From an uncultured Bacteroidales bacterium (lineage in GTDB: Bacteria > Bacteroidota > Bacteroidia > Bacteroidales > P3), in assembly GCA_944321885.1 (NCBI GenBank), contig CALUNB010000026.1, forward strand, positions 1 through 36,541: a stretch of 36,541 nt of DNA, in the 5' to 3' direction. This document shows positions 25,639-34,224 of the stretch, piece by piece. Made by a program: the position numbers and the translations under genes. How positions within the stretch are numbered: the first letter of the stretch is position 1; the number at the start of each line of letters is the position of its first letter. The notes beneath the pieces were generated by a model. The model was given only the letters and a program-made list of their open reading frames with translations. It made no database searches and had not been told where the DNA came from.

Positions 25639-28128
25639 ATGAAAGTTGCATACAGCTGGCTCAAACAATACGCTGACTTTGATTTGAGCGTGGAAGAAAT
25701 GTCCAAACTCCTGACAGACTGCGGCTTGGAAATCGATGCCGTGGAAGAAGTGGAAAACATACGCGGTGGCCTCAAAGGCCTCGTTGTAGGGGAAGTCCTC
25801 AGCTGCGAAGCCCATCCGGATTCGGACCACTTGCACTTGACCAAGGTGGACATAGGCCAAGACGAACCCTTGCCCATCGTTTGCGGGGCTGCCAACGTGG
25901 CTGCCGGGCAGAAAGTCATCGTGGCCACGATTGGAACCGTACTGTATGACGGGGACAAGAGTTTCACCATCAAGAAATCCAAGCTGCGCGGAGCCGAATC
26001 CCACGGTATGATTTGCGCGGAAGATGAAATCGGGGTCGGAGACAGCCACGATGGAATCATGGTCCTCCCGCCTGACACCCCGGTAGGCATGCCTGCCGCC
26101 ACTTATTTCCATTTGGAAAGCGAAACCGTTTTTGAAATAGGTTTGACCCCGAACCGTTCCGATGCAACTTCGCATATCGGGGTCGCCCGGGATTTGGTAG
26201 CCTTGGAAAACATACGCAAAAACCGCTCCATAAAATTGGAATATCCCTCGGTGGATGCCTATAGGGATGGAGAAGGCCTTTCGGTGGACATCAAAGTGGA
26301 AGACCCGGAAGCCTGCCCCCGTTATGCCGGGCTGTGCATCAAGAACGTCAAAGTGCAGGACTCCCCCGAATGGCTCCAAAAACGGCTTGTTTCCGTGGGG
26401 CTCCGCCCCATCAACAACGTGGTGGACGTGACCAATTTCATCCTTATGGAAACGGGGCAACCCATGCACGCTTTCGACATGGCCAAGATAAAAGGGAATC
26501 AAATTGTTGTCCGGCCGGCCAAAGAAGGCGAACACCTGGTTACCCTGGATGGCGTGGACCGCAAACTTTCCACCCGCAACTTAATGATTTGCAACGCTGA
26601 GGAACCCATGTGCATCGCCGGAGTCTTCGGAGGTGAAGAAGCCGGGGTTTCGGCATCCACGACCGATGTATTCCTCGAAAGCGCTTATTTCAACCCGACC
26701 AGCATCCGCAAAACCGCCCGGGAACACGGCTTGAACACCGATGCCTCTTTCCGTTACGAAAGGGGAGCCGACCCCGAAATCTGCCTCTACGCCCTCAAAC
26801 GGGCCGCCCTCTTGCTGCAAGAAGTCGCCCAAGGCGAGGTGGCCTCCAAAATCACGGATGTTTACCCCCATCCGATTCCCCGTCCCGTGGCGGAGTTCAA
26901 CTTGGAATACATTGACAAACTCATCGGCCAGTCCTTCCCTGCCCAAGAAGTGAAACGGGTGCTGGAAGCCTTGGAAATGCAGGTGGAAATGAAGCCGGAA
27001 GCCGGTTCGCCCGAAATCCAAACCGCCACACCCGCGCAAATCCGCTACAAGGTAACGATTCCTTTGAACAAGACCGACGTGACCCGGCCTGCCGACGTGG
27101 CCGAGGAATTCCTGAGGATTTACGGCTACAACCGCATCGAGTCTACCCACCGGATCAACTACGGCATGGGCGCCCCCCAAGCCAAGGAACCGGAACGTAT
27201 CGTGACCAAAGTATCCGACTTCTTGAGTTCCAACGGATTCTACGAAATCATGAACAACTCCCTGTGTTCGGAGACTTACATTGAAAAATTCCAGCTTGAA
27301 AATGTGGTCAAGATGCTCAATCCGCTGAGCAAGGAAATGAGCATCATGCGACCCACCTTGCTTTTCGGAGGCTTGACTTCCGTGGCGTTCAACCTCCACC
27401 ACAAGCAGAACAACTTGAAATTCTACGAATTCGGGCGCACTTACGCTTGCGTGCCCGACGCTTCTCCCGAAGCGGGTGTGGATGAACGCTTCCGCGAAGA
27501 AAACCACCTGAGCCTCTTGCTTTGCGGAAATGAAAACGAGGAACTTTGGCAAACTCCGGCCAAGGCTTTCGATTTCTACAGCCTCAAATCCCATGTGCAA
27601 AAAATCTGGAACTTGCTGCGCTTGGATACCTTACGTTGCCGCATGCTCGAAGCCGAAGGTCCCGAATTCCTCTACGGTCTGCAAATCATGCTGCCCGGAA
27701 ACAAAACCGGGGTCCGCTTCGGCCAAGTAAAAACCTCGCTTTGCCAGCAATTCGACATCAAAGTACCTGTTTTCTATGCTGATTTCGCTTGGGACAATAT
27801 CTTGGCGGCCTTGCCGGACAAGGCTCCCGTGTTCAAGGAAGTGAACCGCTTCCCGGATGTACGCCGCGACTTGGCCCTGTTGGTGGACAAGGATGTGAAA
27901 TTCGCACAAATCGAGGCTATTGCCCGCAAAAGCGAAAAGAATTTGCTCAAGGAAGTCTCGCTTTTCGATGTTTACGAAGGCAAGAACCTGCCCGAAGGCA
28001 AGAAATCCTATGCGGTCAGCTTCAGCCTGCAAGACCCCGAAAAAACACTCAACGACAAGCAAATAGAAAAGACCATGGAGAAAATCCTGGCCAATTTGCA
28101 AAAAGAGTTGCATTGCAGCTTGCGGTAA
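25639..28128 (+). CDS. pheT: Phenylalanine--tRNA ligase beta subunit
   Basis: The beta subunit of the alpha2-beta2 synthetase that charges tRNA-Phe. The 829 residues cover the usual domains. An EMAP-like tRNA-binding domain lies near residues 40-155 (GEVLSCEAHPDSDHLHLTKV), then the B3/B4 editing domain (about 210-390), B5 (about 400-480) and the catalytic-like core (about 485-700). The C-terminal anticodon-binding FDX-ACB domain covers about 735-829 (RFPDVRRDLALLVDKDVKF). Length and start (MKVAYSWLKQYADF) are standard. pheS is not in the window, so alpha and beta genes are unlinked here, as is common in Bacteroidota. The last codons overlap the short repeats described at 28113-28198. Confidence 0.97.
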   Translation: MKVAYSWLKQYADFDLSVEEMSKLLTDCGLEIDAVEEVENIRGGLKGLVVGEVLSCEAHPDSDHLHLTKVDIGQDEPLPIVCGAANVAAGQKVIVATIGTVLYDGDKSFTIKKSKLRGAESHGMICAEDEIGVGDSHDGIMVLPPDTPVGMPAATYFHLESETVFEIGLTPNRSDATSHIGVARDLVALENIRKNRSIKLEYPSVDAYRDGEGLSVDIKVEDPEACPRYAGLCIKNVKVQDSPEWLQKRLVSVGLRPINNVVDVTNFILMETGQPMHAFDMAKIKGNQIVVRPAKEGEHLVTLDGVDRKLSTRNLMICNAEEPMCIAGVFGGEEAGVSASTTDVFLESAYFNPTSIRKTAREHGLNTDASFRYERGADPEICLYALKRAALLLQEVAQGEVASKITDVYPHPIPRPVAEFNLEYIDKLIGQSFPAQEVKRVLEALEMQVEMKPEAGSPEIQTATPAQIRYKVTIPLNKTDVTRPADVAEEFLRIYGYNRIESTHRINYGMGAPQAKEPERIVTKVSDFLSSNGFYEIMNNSLCSETYIEKFQLENVVKMLNPLSKEMSIMRPTLLFGGLTSVAFNLHHKQNNLKFYEFGRTYACVPDASPEAGVDERFREENHLSLLLCGNENEELWQTPAKAFDFYSLKSHVQKIWNLLRLDTLRCRMLEAEGPEFLYGLQIMLPGNKTGVRFGQVKTSLCQQFDIKVPVFYADFAWDNILAALPDKAPVFKEVNRFPDVRRDLALLVDKDVKFAQIEAIARKSEKNLLKEVSLFDVYEGKNLPEGKKSYAVSFSLQDPEKTLNDKQIEKTMEKILANLQKELHCSLR

Positions 28129-28198
28129 TTGCAGCTTGAGATACTTCCTCCGGGATGTCGCCCGGCAAACCGACAGATTGTATTGCAACTTGCGATAA
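28113..28198 (+). repeat. Three imperfect 16-bp repeats at the end of pheT
   Basis: TTGCAGCTTGCGGTAA (28113-28128, containing the pheT stop), TTGCAGCTTGAGATAC (28129-28144) and TTGCAACTTGCGATAA (28183-28198) are similar units. The first two are adjacent and suggest local duplication. A 5-bp CCGGG/CCCGG stem lies between copies two and three. The 141-nt gap to the tricorn gene holds no other feature I can support. Confidence 0.55.
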
Positions 28199-28269
28199 AG
28201 AAAATCCTGCATAATCCGGCATGCGGCTTGCCCGCTCCGGGAGTACGGATGATAAAATATTCCATAATA

Positions 28270-31200
28270 ATGAAGATTTTAAAACACAGTTTATTGGCTG
28301 TCGGCCTGTTGTATGCTTGCAGCGTGCTGGCCGCTACAGACACGGAGGAAGCCCGTTTGCTCCGCTTTCCGTCCACCAACGGCACCGACATTGTATTTTC
28401 CTATGCCGGAGACCTTTACACGGCCCCCTTGTCCGGAGGGGAGGCTCGCCGCCTGACTTCACATATCGGTTACGAAATGTTCGCCCGCTATTCGCCCGAT
28501 GGCAAACAAATCGCCTTTACCGGGCAATACGACGGGAACACCGAAGTCTACCTGATACCGGCCGAAGGGGGTGAACCGCTCCGTCTCACCTACACTTCCA
28601 CCAACAGCCGCGACGACCTGGGTGACCGCATGGGGCCCAACAACATTACCATGACTTGGACACCCGACGGCAAGCAAATCGTTTACCGCAACCGTATCGG
28701 GGGCGGGTTCCCGGGAAAACTCTGCAAAGTTTCCCCCCAGGGCGGGATGCCCGAAACCATTCCTCTACCGGAGGGTGGTTTTTGCAGTTACTCGCCCGAT
28801 GGCACGAAATTGGCTTACAACCGCACTTTCCGTGAATTCCGGACTTGGAAATATTACCGGGGCGGTATGGCCGACGACATCTGGATTTACGATCCCCAAG
28901 CCGGCAGCGTGGAAAACATCACCGACAATGTGGCCCAGGACATCATTCCCATGTGGATCGGGGATGAGATTTTCTTCCTTTCCGACCGCGATTTGACCAT
29001 GAACCTCTTCGTTTACAACACCAAGACGAAGACCACCGAAAAAGTGACCCAGTACACGGATTACGATATCAAGTTTCCCAGCAGTAATGGCAAGATAATC
29101 GTTTATGAACAAGGCGGATACCTGTTCAAATTCGACCCTGCCACCCGGCAGTCCCAGAAAATCGACATCCGGCTTTCGAGCGACAATATCCAGGCCCGCC
29201 GCGAACGCAAGGACGTTTCAAGCCATCTTACAGCCGTCAGCTTGGCACCGGACGCTTCCCGTTTGGCTTTGACCGCCCGGGGGGAAGTTTTTGACGTACC
29301 AGCCCAGGAAGGCGTGACCCGTAACCTCAGCCGCACACCCGGTGCCCATGAACGCAATGCCGTTTGGAGTCCCGACGGCCGCCATATCGCCTTCATTTCC
29401 GACCGCAGCGGGGAAACCGAACTGTACCTGGAAGACCCGAAAACCGGGGAATTGACCCAACTGACCGAAGGCAACGACACCTATATCCGCCAATGCCTCT
29501 GGAGTCCCGACAGCAAAAAGATTCTTTATTCCGACCGCAAGAACCGCCTCGTTTTGGTGGATGTCGCTACCAAGAGCAAGGAAACCCTGATGCAAAACCC
29601 TGCCAGTGAGTTTTTTGATTTCAGCTTTTCGCCCGACAGCCGCTGGATTACCTATACCAAACCGGCTTCCAACCAAATGTCGGTGGTCTATGTTTACAAT
29701 CTTGCGACCAAGACGGAATTCCCGATTACCGAAAAATGGTACAATTCCGATTCCCCTGTGTTCAGCAAGGATGGAAAATACCTTATTTTCAATTCCGACC
29801 GCGATTACAACCCCATTTACGGCAGTTTGGAATGGAACCATGTCTTCACCAGCATGGGTGGCATATACATGGCACTGCTCCAAAAAGATACGCCTTCTCC
29901 CTTCTTAGACCGGGATGACGAGGTGGAAATCCCCACCTCCGCTGCCGAAGAGGCACAAAAGGGCAAGAAATCCACCAAGCCCCAAAAATCCGTTCCCCAA
30001 GCCGGTGAAGAAGGCAGGGTGGAAATCGACACGGCGGGTCTGCCGGGTCGTATCCTGAAATTGCCGCTTTCCACCGGGTACTACGGGAATTTCTTCTGCG
30101 ACGGTTCCAAGATTTGGTACAACCAAAACGGGGATACCCGGGTTTTCGACCTTGAAAGCGAAGAAGATGCCCTGATAGCCGCCGGGGCCTTCATGGAAGC
30201 CACACCCGATTTGAGCAAAGCGGTCCTCATCAAGGGGGACGATTTGTACGTGATGCCGATGCCTTCCACCCAAGTGTCGTTCGAAGAATCGGTTCCCACC
30301 GGGGACATGGTGGCTGTAGTGGATTACGGACAGGAATGGGCGCAAATCTTTGACGAAGCTTGGCGGGCCTTCCGCGATGGTTTCTATTTGGAAAACATGC
30401 ACGGAGTGGACTGGAAGGCCATCAAGGACAAATATTCGGTTTTGGTTCCCTATGCCAAGACCCGTCTGGACCTCAACTATATCATTGGCGAAATGATTGG
30501 GGAACTGGCTTGCGGCCATGCTTATGTGAATCCCGGTGAATACGCCAAGCCCGAACGCATCCCGATGGGCTTGCTCGGCGCGGAGCTGAGCCGCGACGAG
30601 AGCGGTTTCTTCCGTATCGATAAAATCATTCCCGGCGCTCCTTACAGCCAGAACTTGCGTTCGCCCTTGACCGAACCGGGCTTGGGCGTGGCCGAAGGGG
30701 ATTTCATAACCGCCATTGACGGGGTACCTGTCACCGAAGTGGATAACATCTATGAACTTTTGGCGGGGAAGGCCGGTGTCATGACCGAACTCTCGATTAA
30801 CAGCCAGGCCAAGGCCGAGGGTTCGCGCAAAGTGGTCGTGACCCCGATTGCCGACGAATATCCGCTTTACCATTACAATTGGGTTCAAAACAATATCAAG
30901 AAGGTGGAAGCCGCGACCGGGGGGCGGGTCGGTTATATCTATATCCCCGACATGGGACCGGAAGGTCTGCGCGAGTTCGCCCGTTATTTCTACCCCCAAT
31001 TGGACAAGGAAGCCTTGATTATCGACGACCGGGGCAATGGCGGAGGCAATATTTCGCCGATGATTATCGAACGCTTGTTGCGCCAGCCTTACCGTCTCAC
31101 GATGGGTCGTGGAACCGACCAAATCGGGACGATTCCGGATGCGACCCAATACGGTCCCAAGATTTTGTTAATCAACAAATACTCTTGTTCGGACGGGGAT

Positions 31201-31539
31201 TTGTTCCCTTGGAGTTTCAAGGCCAACAAGATTGGAACCGTTATCGGGACCCGTACCTGGGGCGGTATCATCGGGATTTCGGGTTCGCTGCCCTACATGG
31301 ACGGTACCGACATCCGTGTGCCTTTCTTCACCAATTACGATGCCAAGACCGGCCAATGGATTGTGGAAAACCATGGGGTCGACCCCGATATCTTGCTTGA
31401 CAACGATCCTATCAAGGAGCAGGCCGGTATCGACCAGCAATTGGACAAAGCCATTGAAACCGCTTTGGAACAGTTGAAGAACCGCAAGCCGTTGCCCGGT
31501 GTACCCGCCCCGCGAACTTTTAAAGATCTCGGTTTGTAG
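28270..31539 (+). CDS. Tricorn-like S41 family peptidase, exported
   Basis: A serine peptidase of about 1089 residues, near the length of tricorn protease. The start at 28270 gives a signal peptide (MKILKHSLLAVGLLYACSVL, cleavage after LAA), so it acts in the periplasm or outside; an ATG at 28249 adds seven residues. Residues 30-640 are two beta-propellers with TolB/DPP-like repeats (YSPDGKQIAFTGQYDGNTEV, WSPDGRHIAFISDRSGETEL). A short E/K/S linker near 550 follows the propellers in part. Then come the C1 domain (LACGHAYVNPGE with the His), a PDZ domain (about 775-850) and the C2 core (DDRGNGGGNISPM; nucleophile Ser in YSCSDGD). It should degrade peptides delivered through the propellers. UbiA follows after 2 bp, so they are likely cotranscribed. 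Confidence 0.92.
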   Translation: MKILKHSLLAVGLLYACSVLAATDTEEARLLRFPSTNGTDIVFSYAGDLYTAPLSGGEARRLTSHIGYEMFARYSPDGKQIAFTGQYDGNTEVYLIPAEGGEPLRLTYTSTNSRDDLGDRMGPNNITMTWTPDGKQIVYRNRIGGGFPGKLCKVSPQGGMPETIPLPEGGFCSYSPDGTKLAYNRTFREFRTWKYYRGGMADDIWIYDPQAGSVENITDNVAQDIIPMWIGDEIFFLSDRDLTMNLFVYNTKTKTTEKVTQYTDYDIKFPSSNGKIIVYEQGGYLFKFDPATRQSQKIDIRLSSDNIQARRERKDVSSHLTAVSLAPDASRLALTARGEVFDVPAQEGVTRNLSRTPGAHERNAVWSPDGRHIAFISDRSGETELYLEDPKTGELTQLTEGNDTYIRQCLWSPDSKKILYSDRKNRLVLVDVATKSKETLMQNPASEFFDFSFSPDSRWITYTKPASNQMSVVYVYNLATKTEFPITEKWYNSDSPVFSKDGKYLIFNSDRDYNPIYGSLEWNHVFTSMGGIYMALLQKDTPSPFLDRDDEVEIPTSAAEEAQKGKKSTKPQKSVPQAGEEGRVEIDTAGLPGRILKLPLSTGYYGNFFCDGSKIWYNQNGDTRVFDLESEEDALIAAGAFMEATPDLSKAVLIKGDDLYVMPMPSTQVSFEESVPTGDMVAVVDYGQEWAQIFDEAWRAFRDGFYLENMHGVDWKAIKDKYSVLVPYAKTRLDLNYIIGEMIGELACGHAYVNPGEYAKPERIPMGLLGAELSRDESGFFRIDKIIPGAPYSQNLRSPLTEPGLGVAEGDFITAIDGVPVTEVDNIYELLAGKAGVMTELSINSQAKAEGSRKVVVTPIADEYPLYHYNWVQNNIKKVEAATGGRVGYIYIPDMGPEGLREFARYFYPQLDKEALIIDDRGNGGGNISPMIIERLLRQPYRLTMGRGTDQIGTIPDATQYGPKILLINKYSCSDGDLFPWSFKANKIGTVIGTRTWGGIIGISGSLPYMDGTDIRVPFFTNYDAKTGQWIVENHGVDPDILLDNDPIKEQAGIDQQLDKAIETALEQLKNRKPLPGVPAPRTFKDLGL

Positions 31540-31541
31540 TC

Positions 31542-32549
31542 ATGAACACCGTCGCGACATGGCTGCATAATGCACGCTCCATTGCCTTGCCGCAAAGCAT
31601 GTTGCCGGGTATCGTCGCTATCGGCATGGCTTTGCAATACGAGGGCTTTTCCGTCGGGTTCGCCTTGGTGGCGCTGTTCGGTGTGATGGCTGCCCACTTG
31701 GGCATGAACTTGGCGGACGATTATTTCGACTATCAGATTGGCAGCGGTGAAAAACGGGTCCGGATGGCCTCCGAAGGCATGCGGGCCCGGATTGCCAAAT
31801 ACCCTTACCTGAGTTCGGGAGAGGCTTCGTTGAAAGAGCTGAAGATGGCTATTGTCTCGTTCTTGGGTGTTTCCATGGTGGCGGGAGCCGTCATCGTTTA
31901 TGGCCGGGGAACCTTTCCGTTGTACATCGCTTTGGTGGGGGCGTTCCTCGGCATTTCCTATTCGGGTTGGCCGTTCCGTTTGGCCTACCACGGCTTGGGG
32001 GAACTTGTCGTGGGGCTCATGTTCGGACCCCTGTTGATGATAGGGGTGCAATATGCAGCCTGCGGTGTACTGGATGCGCGGATTCTATTGACCAGCACGG
32101 CGATGGGGCTTTTGGTCACCAATATCCTTTACTCCCATTCGGTTTTGGACCGTCAGGCCGATGCCCGGATGGACAAGACGACCTTGGCCTTGCTCTTGGA
32201 CAAAAGGGGGGCCATCCTTTTCGCCTCGGCGGTGTTCAACTTCCTGCCCTTTGTCTTGATTCTCATGGGAACAGTCTTAGGCATGCTGCATCCGGCTTAC
32301 CTCGCTGTCTTCCTCGTTTTCCCGATTGCTGTCTATCTGTGGCGTTCGCTCAAGGATTTCGTGGACGGGATGCATACGGATATTGTCTTGAAGCCTTGGA
32401 TGGGGCCGATGGGCAATTTTCCTGCCTACCGGAAAGCCGGAATCGACTGGTTCATGCTGCGCTGGCTTTTGGCGCGGAACCTGATGTCTTTCTTCGGACT
32501 TATCCTTTTGGTTGTAAGTGTCGTCCTGAAAATTTGCACTTCCTTTTGA
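31542..32549 (+). CDS. UbiA-family prenyltransferase, MenA-like
   Basis: A polytopic membrane protein of 335 residues that should transfer a prenyl chain from a prenyl diphosphate to an acceptor. The first Asp-rich motif is NLADDYFDYQIG (N56, D60, D63) and the second is LDRQADARMD; both bind Mg-diphosphate in the family. About eight or nine hydrophobic helices are visible. It resembles MenA (dihydroxynaphthoate prenyltransferase), but no other menaquinone gene is nearby. Instead it lies 2 bp after the peptidase and 50 bp before a radical SAM gene. Acceptor and product are unknown; MenA, a ubiquinone-like or a lipid-forming role remain possible. Confidence 0.85.
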   Translation: MNTVATWLHNARSIALPQSMLPGIVAIGMALQYEGFSVGFALVALFGVMAAHLGMNLADDYFDYQIGSGEKRVRMASEGMRARIAKYPYLSSGEASLKELKMAIVSFLGVSMVAGAVIVYGRGTFPLYIALVGAFLGISYSGWPFRLAYHGLGELVVGLMFGPLLMIGVQYAACGVLDARILLTSTAMGLLVTNILYSHSVLDRQADARMDKTTLALLLDKRGAILFASAVFNFLPFVLILMGTVLGMLHPAYLAVFLVFPIAVYLWRSLKDFVDGMHTDIVLKPWMGPMGNFPAYRKAGIDWFMLRWLLARNLMSFFGLILLVVSVVLKICTSF

Positions 32550-32599
32550 TGCGCTTGCGGTCTTTCAAGGCCTTCTCTCTTTTTTCAAAGTAAAAAATA

Positions 32600-33499
32600 A
32601 TGAAAATCAAACAACTTACTTATCTCGCTTCATGGTTTACCGGTGCCAGGTTCCTGGGTCGGAAACGTCCCTTGCAAACCGTGCTTTTCATTTCCGACCA
32701 ATGCAACCTCAAATGCAAGCATTGTGCCGTCTATGCAAAAGAGAAGCCCAATATCATGACCTATGAAGAGATACGGAAGGAGCTGGAATATTCGTACCGT
32801 CTTGGGTCGCGTTTCGTGGACTTGGAAGGCGGGGAAGTCATGCTTTGGAAGGATGGGGATTACCGGATCAACGATGTCATTGATTTGGCCAAGGAGGTCG
32901 GTTTCTTTTCGGTCACGATAACGACCAATGCCCAGCTTCCCTTTGCCGGAAGCCATGCCGACAGCATTTGGGTGAGCCTGGACGGTTACGGCAAATACCA
33001 CGAGATGGTGCGGGGGGAAGGCACTTTTGCCCGTTTGGAAAAAAATATTGCCGAATGCAGGCACAAGCATTTGAGCGTCAATATGGTGGTCAACAAATAC
33101 AATTGCGATGCCGTGGAAGAGACCATCCGTTATGTCAAGGGGAATCCGGCAATCAAAAGTATCTCGATAAATTTCTACACTCCTTTTCCCGGTTCGGAAA
33201 ACCTGATGATTAGCAAGGAAAAACGTATCGAGGTCATCGACAAGGTGATTGCCATGAAAAAAGCCGGTTATCCTATCATGAATTCCGTATCCGGGCTCAA
33301 ACTTATGAAACACAACCGTTTCAAGCGGCATTGCTGGGTCACGAACTTCATTTACGCCGACCATACGCGCTCCCTTTGCGCCGGGCAACAGGCGGGTATC
33401 TGCGAGGATTGCGGCCTTTGCATGGCGGGGGAAATGAACGCGGTTTTCAATTTCAAACCGGATACGCTGCTTGCCGGGTTGAACCTGCGGTGTTCATGA
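32600..33499 (+). CDS. Radical SAM protein, HpnH-like
   Basis: A 299-residue radical SAM enzyme with the cluster motif CNLKCKHC (C35, C39, C42) in a TIM-barrel that begins with VLFISDQC. The SAM-binding GGE is seen as LEGGEVMLW. A C-terminal Cys set (HCWVTNFIYAD, SLCAGQQAGICEDCGLCMAG) could hold an auxiliary cluster or zinc. Overall layout and the terminal Cys pattern recall HpnH, which adds adenosyl to a hopene, and SPASM/twitch enzymes; the similarity is by eye. There is no cobalamin domain. It follows the UbiA gene after 50 bp on the same strand, so a role on a prenyl-derived lipid is the working guess. It converges with the PLD-like gene. Confidence 0.85.
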   Translation: MKIKQLTYLASWFTGARFLGRKRPLQTVLFISDQCNLKCKHCAVYAKEKPNIMTYEEIRKELEYSYRLGSRFVDLEGGEVMLWKDGDYRINDVIDLAKEVGFFSVTITTNAQLPFAGSHADSIWVSLDGYGKYHEMVRGEGTFARLEKNIAECRHKHLSVNMVVNKYNCDAVEETIRYVKGNPAIKSISINFYTPFPGSENLMISKEKRIEVIDKVIAMKKAGYPIMNSVSGLKLMKHNRFKRHCWVTNFIYADHTRSLCAGQQAGICEDCGLCMAGEMNAVFNFKPDTLLAGLNLRCS

Positions 33500-33573
33500 A
33501 GCGGATGCAGGTTCACGCATAGCAAGAACCCTCGCCCCAGCACCGGCATCCGGCAGCAAACGTCCCGCATAAA

Positions 33574-34098
33574 TCAAGATAAAACACCTTGAATCGGATC
33601 TTGGCAAAATTGCTTCCTTTGGCATTTCTGACATTCTGAACCACGCCAAACCTTATCGAACTCTTCCCTCGCCGCATTGACCAGACCGGCTTCATCCGTA
33701 AGGATGCCCGCCTCGAAGTTCCGTCGATGCGGCGACTTCATTCCCATCCCTGCCCCTGTCAGATTGGCACTGCCCAGATAGCATAGAACGGAATCGATAA
33801 GGATAATCTTGAAATGGACCCGGGGGCACATGGCTCGTTCCAAGCACTGCGCCAACAGGGGATACCGGTCGAAATCATCGCGAAAAGGCTGGCCGGGTTC
33901 CTTGGCATGAAGCAAGCGTATGTTGACACCGTTCTTAATCAAACCTGCCAAAAGTCCTAAGAATGGCTTACTCCTTTCTCCTTGCCTGACATACAAGTCT
34001 TTGATATCCGCTGTGCCGAGCCAGACGGAACGCCGGGCTTGTGCCACCAAGTTCAAGACTATATCGTAATGTTCCGTGTCGGAAATGAATCGTATCAT
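33574..34098 (-). CDS. Phospholipase D-like (HKD) protein
   Basis: A small PLD-superfamily protein of about 174 residues from the ATG at 34098 (MIRFISDTEHYDIV); a TTG at 34125 would add nine residues. It has a single HKD motif, HFKIILID with SANLTG following, so catalysis would need a dimer, as in Nuc-type nucleases. The end carries CQKCQRKQFC, a possible zinc-binding knot. Substrate may be DNA, RNA or lipid. No partner gene is obvious, but it stands in an accessory stretch next to phage-like genes. The gene converges with the radical SAM gene 74 bp away. The gap from 34099 to 34224 shows only a small CTACC/GGTAG inverted repeat at 34202-34216. Confidence 0.85.
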   Translation of the reverse strand: MIRFISDTEHYDIVLNLVAQARRSVWLGTADIKDLYVRQGERSKPFLGLLAGLIKNGVNIRLLHAKEPGQPFRDDFDRYPLLAQCLERAMCPRVHFKIILIDSVLCYLGSANLTGAGMGMKSPHRRNFEAGILTDEAGLVNAAREEFDKVWRGSECQKCQRKQFCQDPIQGVLS

Positions 34099-34224
34099 AC
34101 CGTGCCATGCTTTTGGTTGGTCCAACTCCGGATAGCCATCGGGATTCCGGGGTCTATTTTCCTTCTTTCTTTGAGGGGAGCATCAAGGCTTCGGCTTAGT
34201 CCTACCCAGCTGGTAGAAGCGGGT

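Noticed and set aside
29905..31149. Minus-strand open frame of 414 codons
   Set aside because: Antisense to the tricorn-like peptidase, which has full catalytic motifs.
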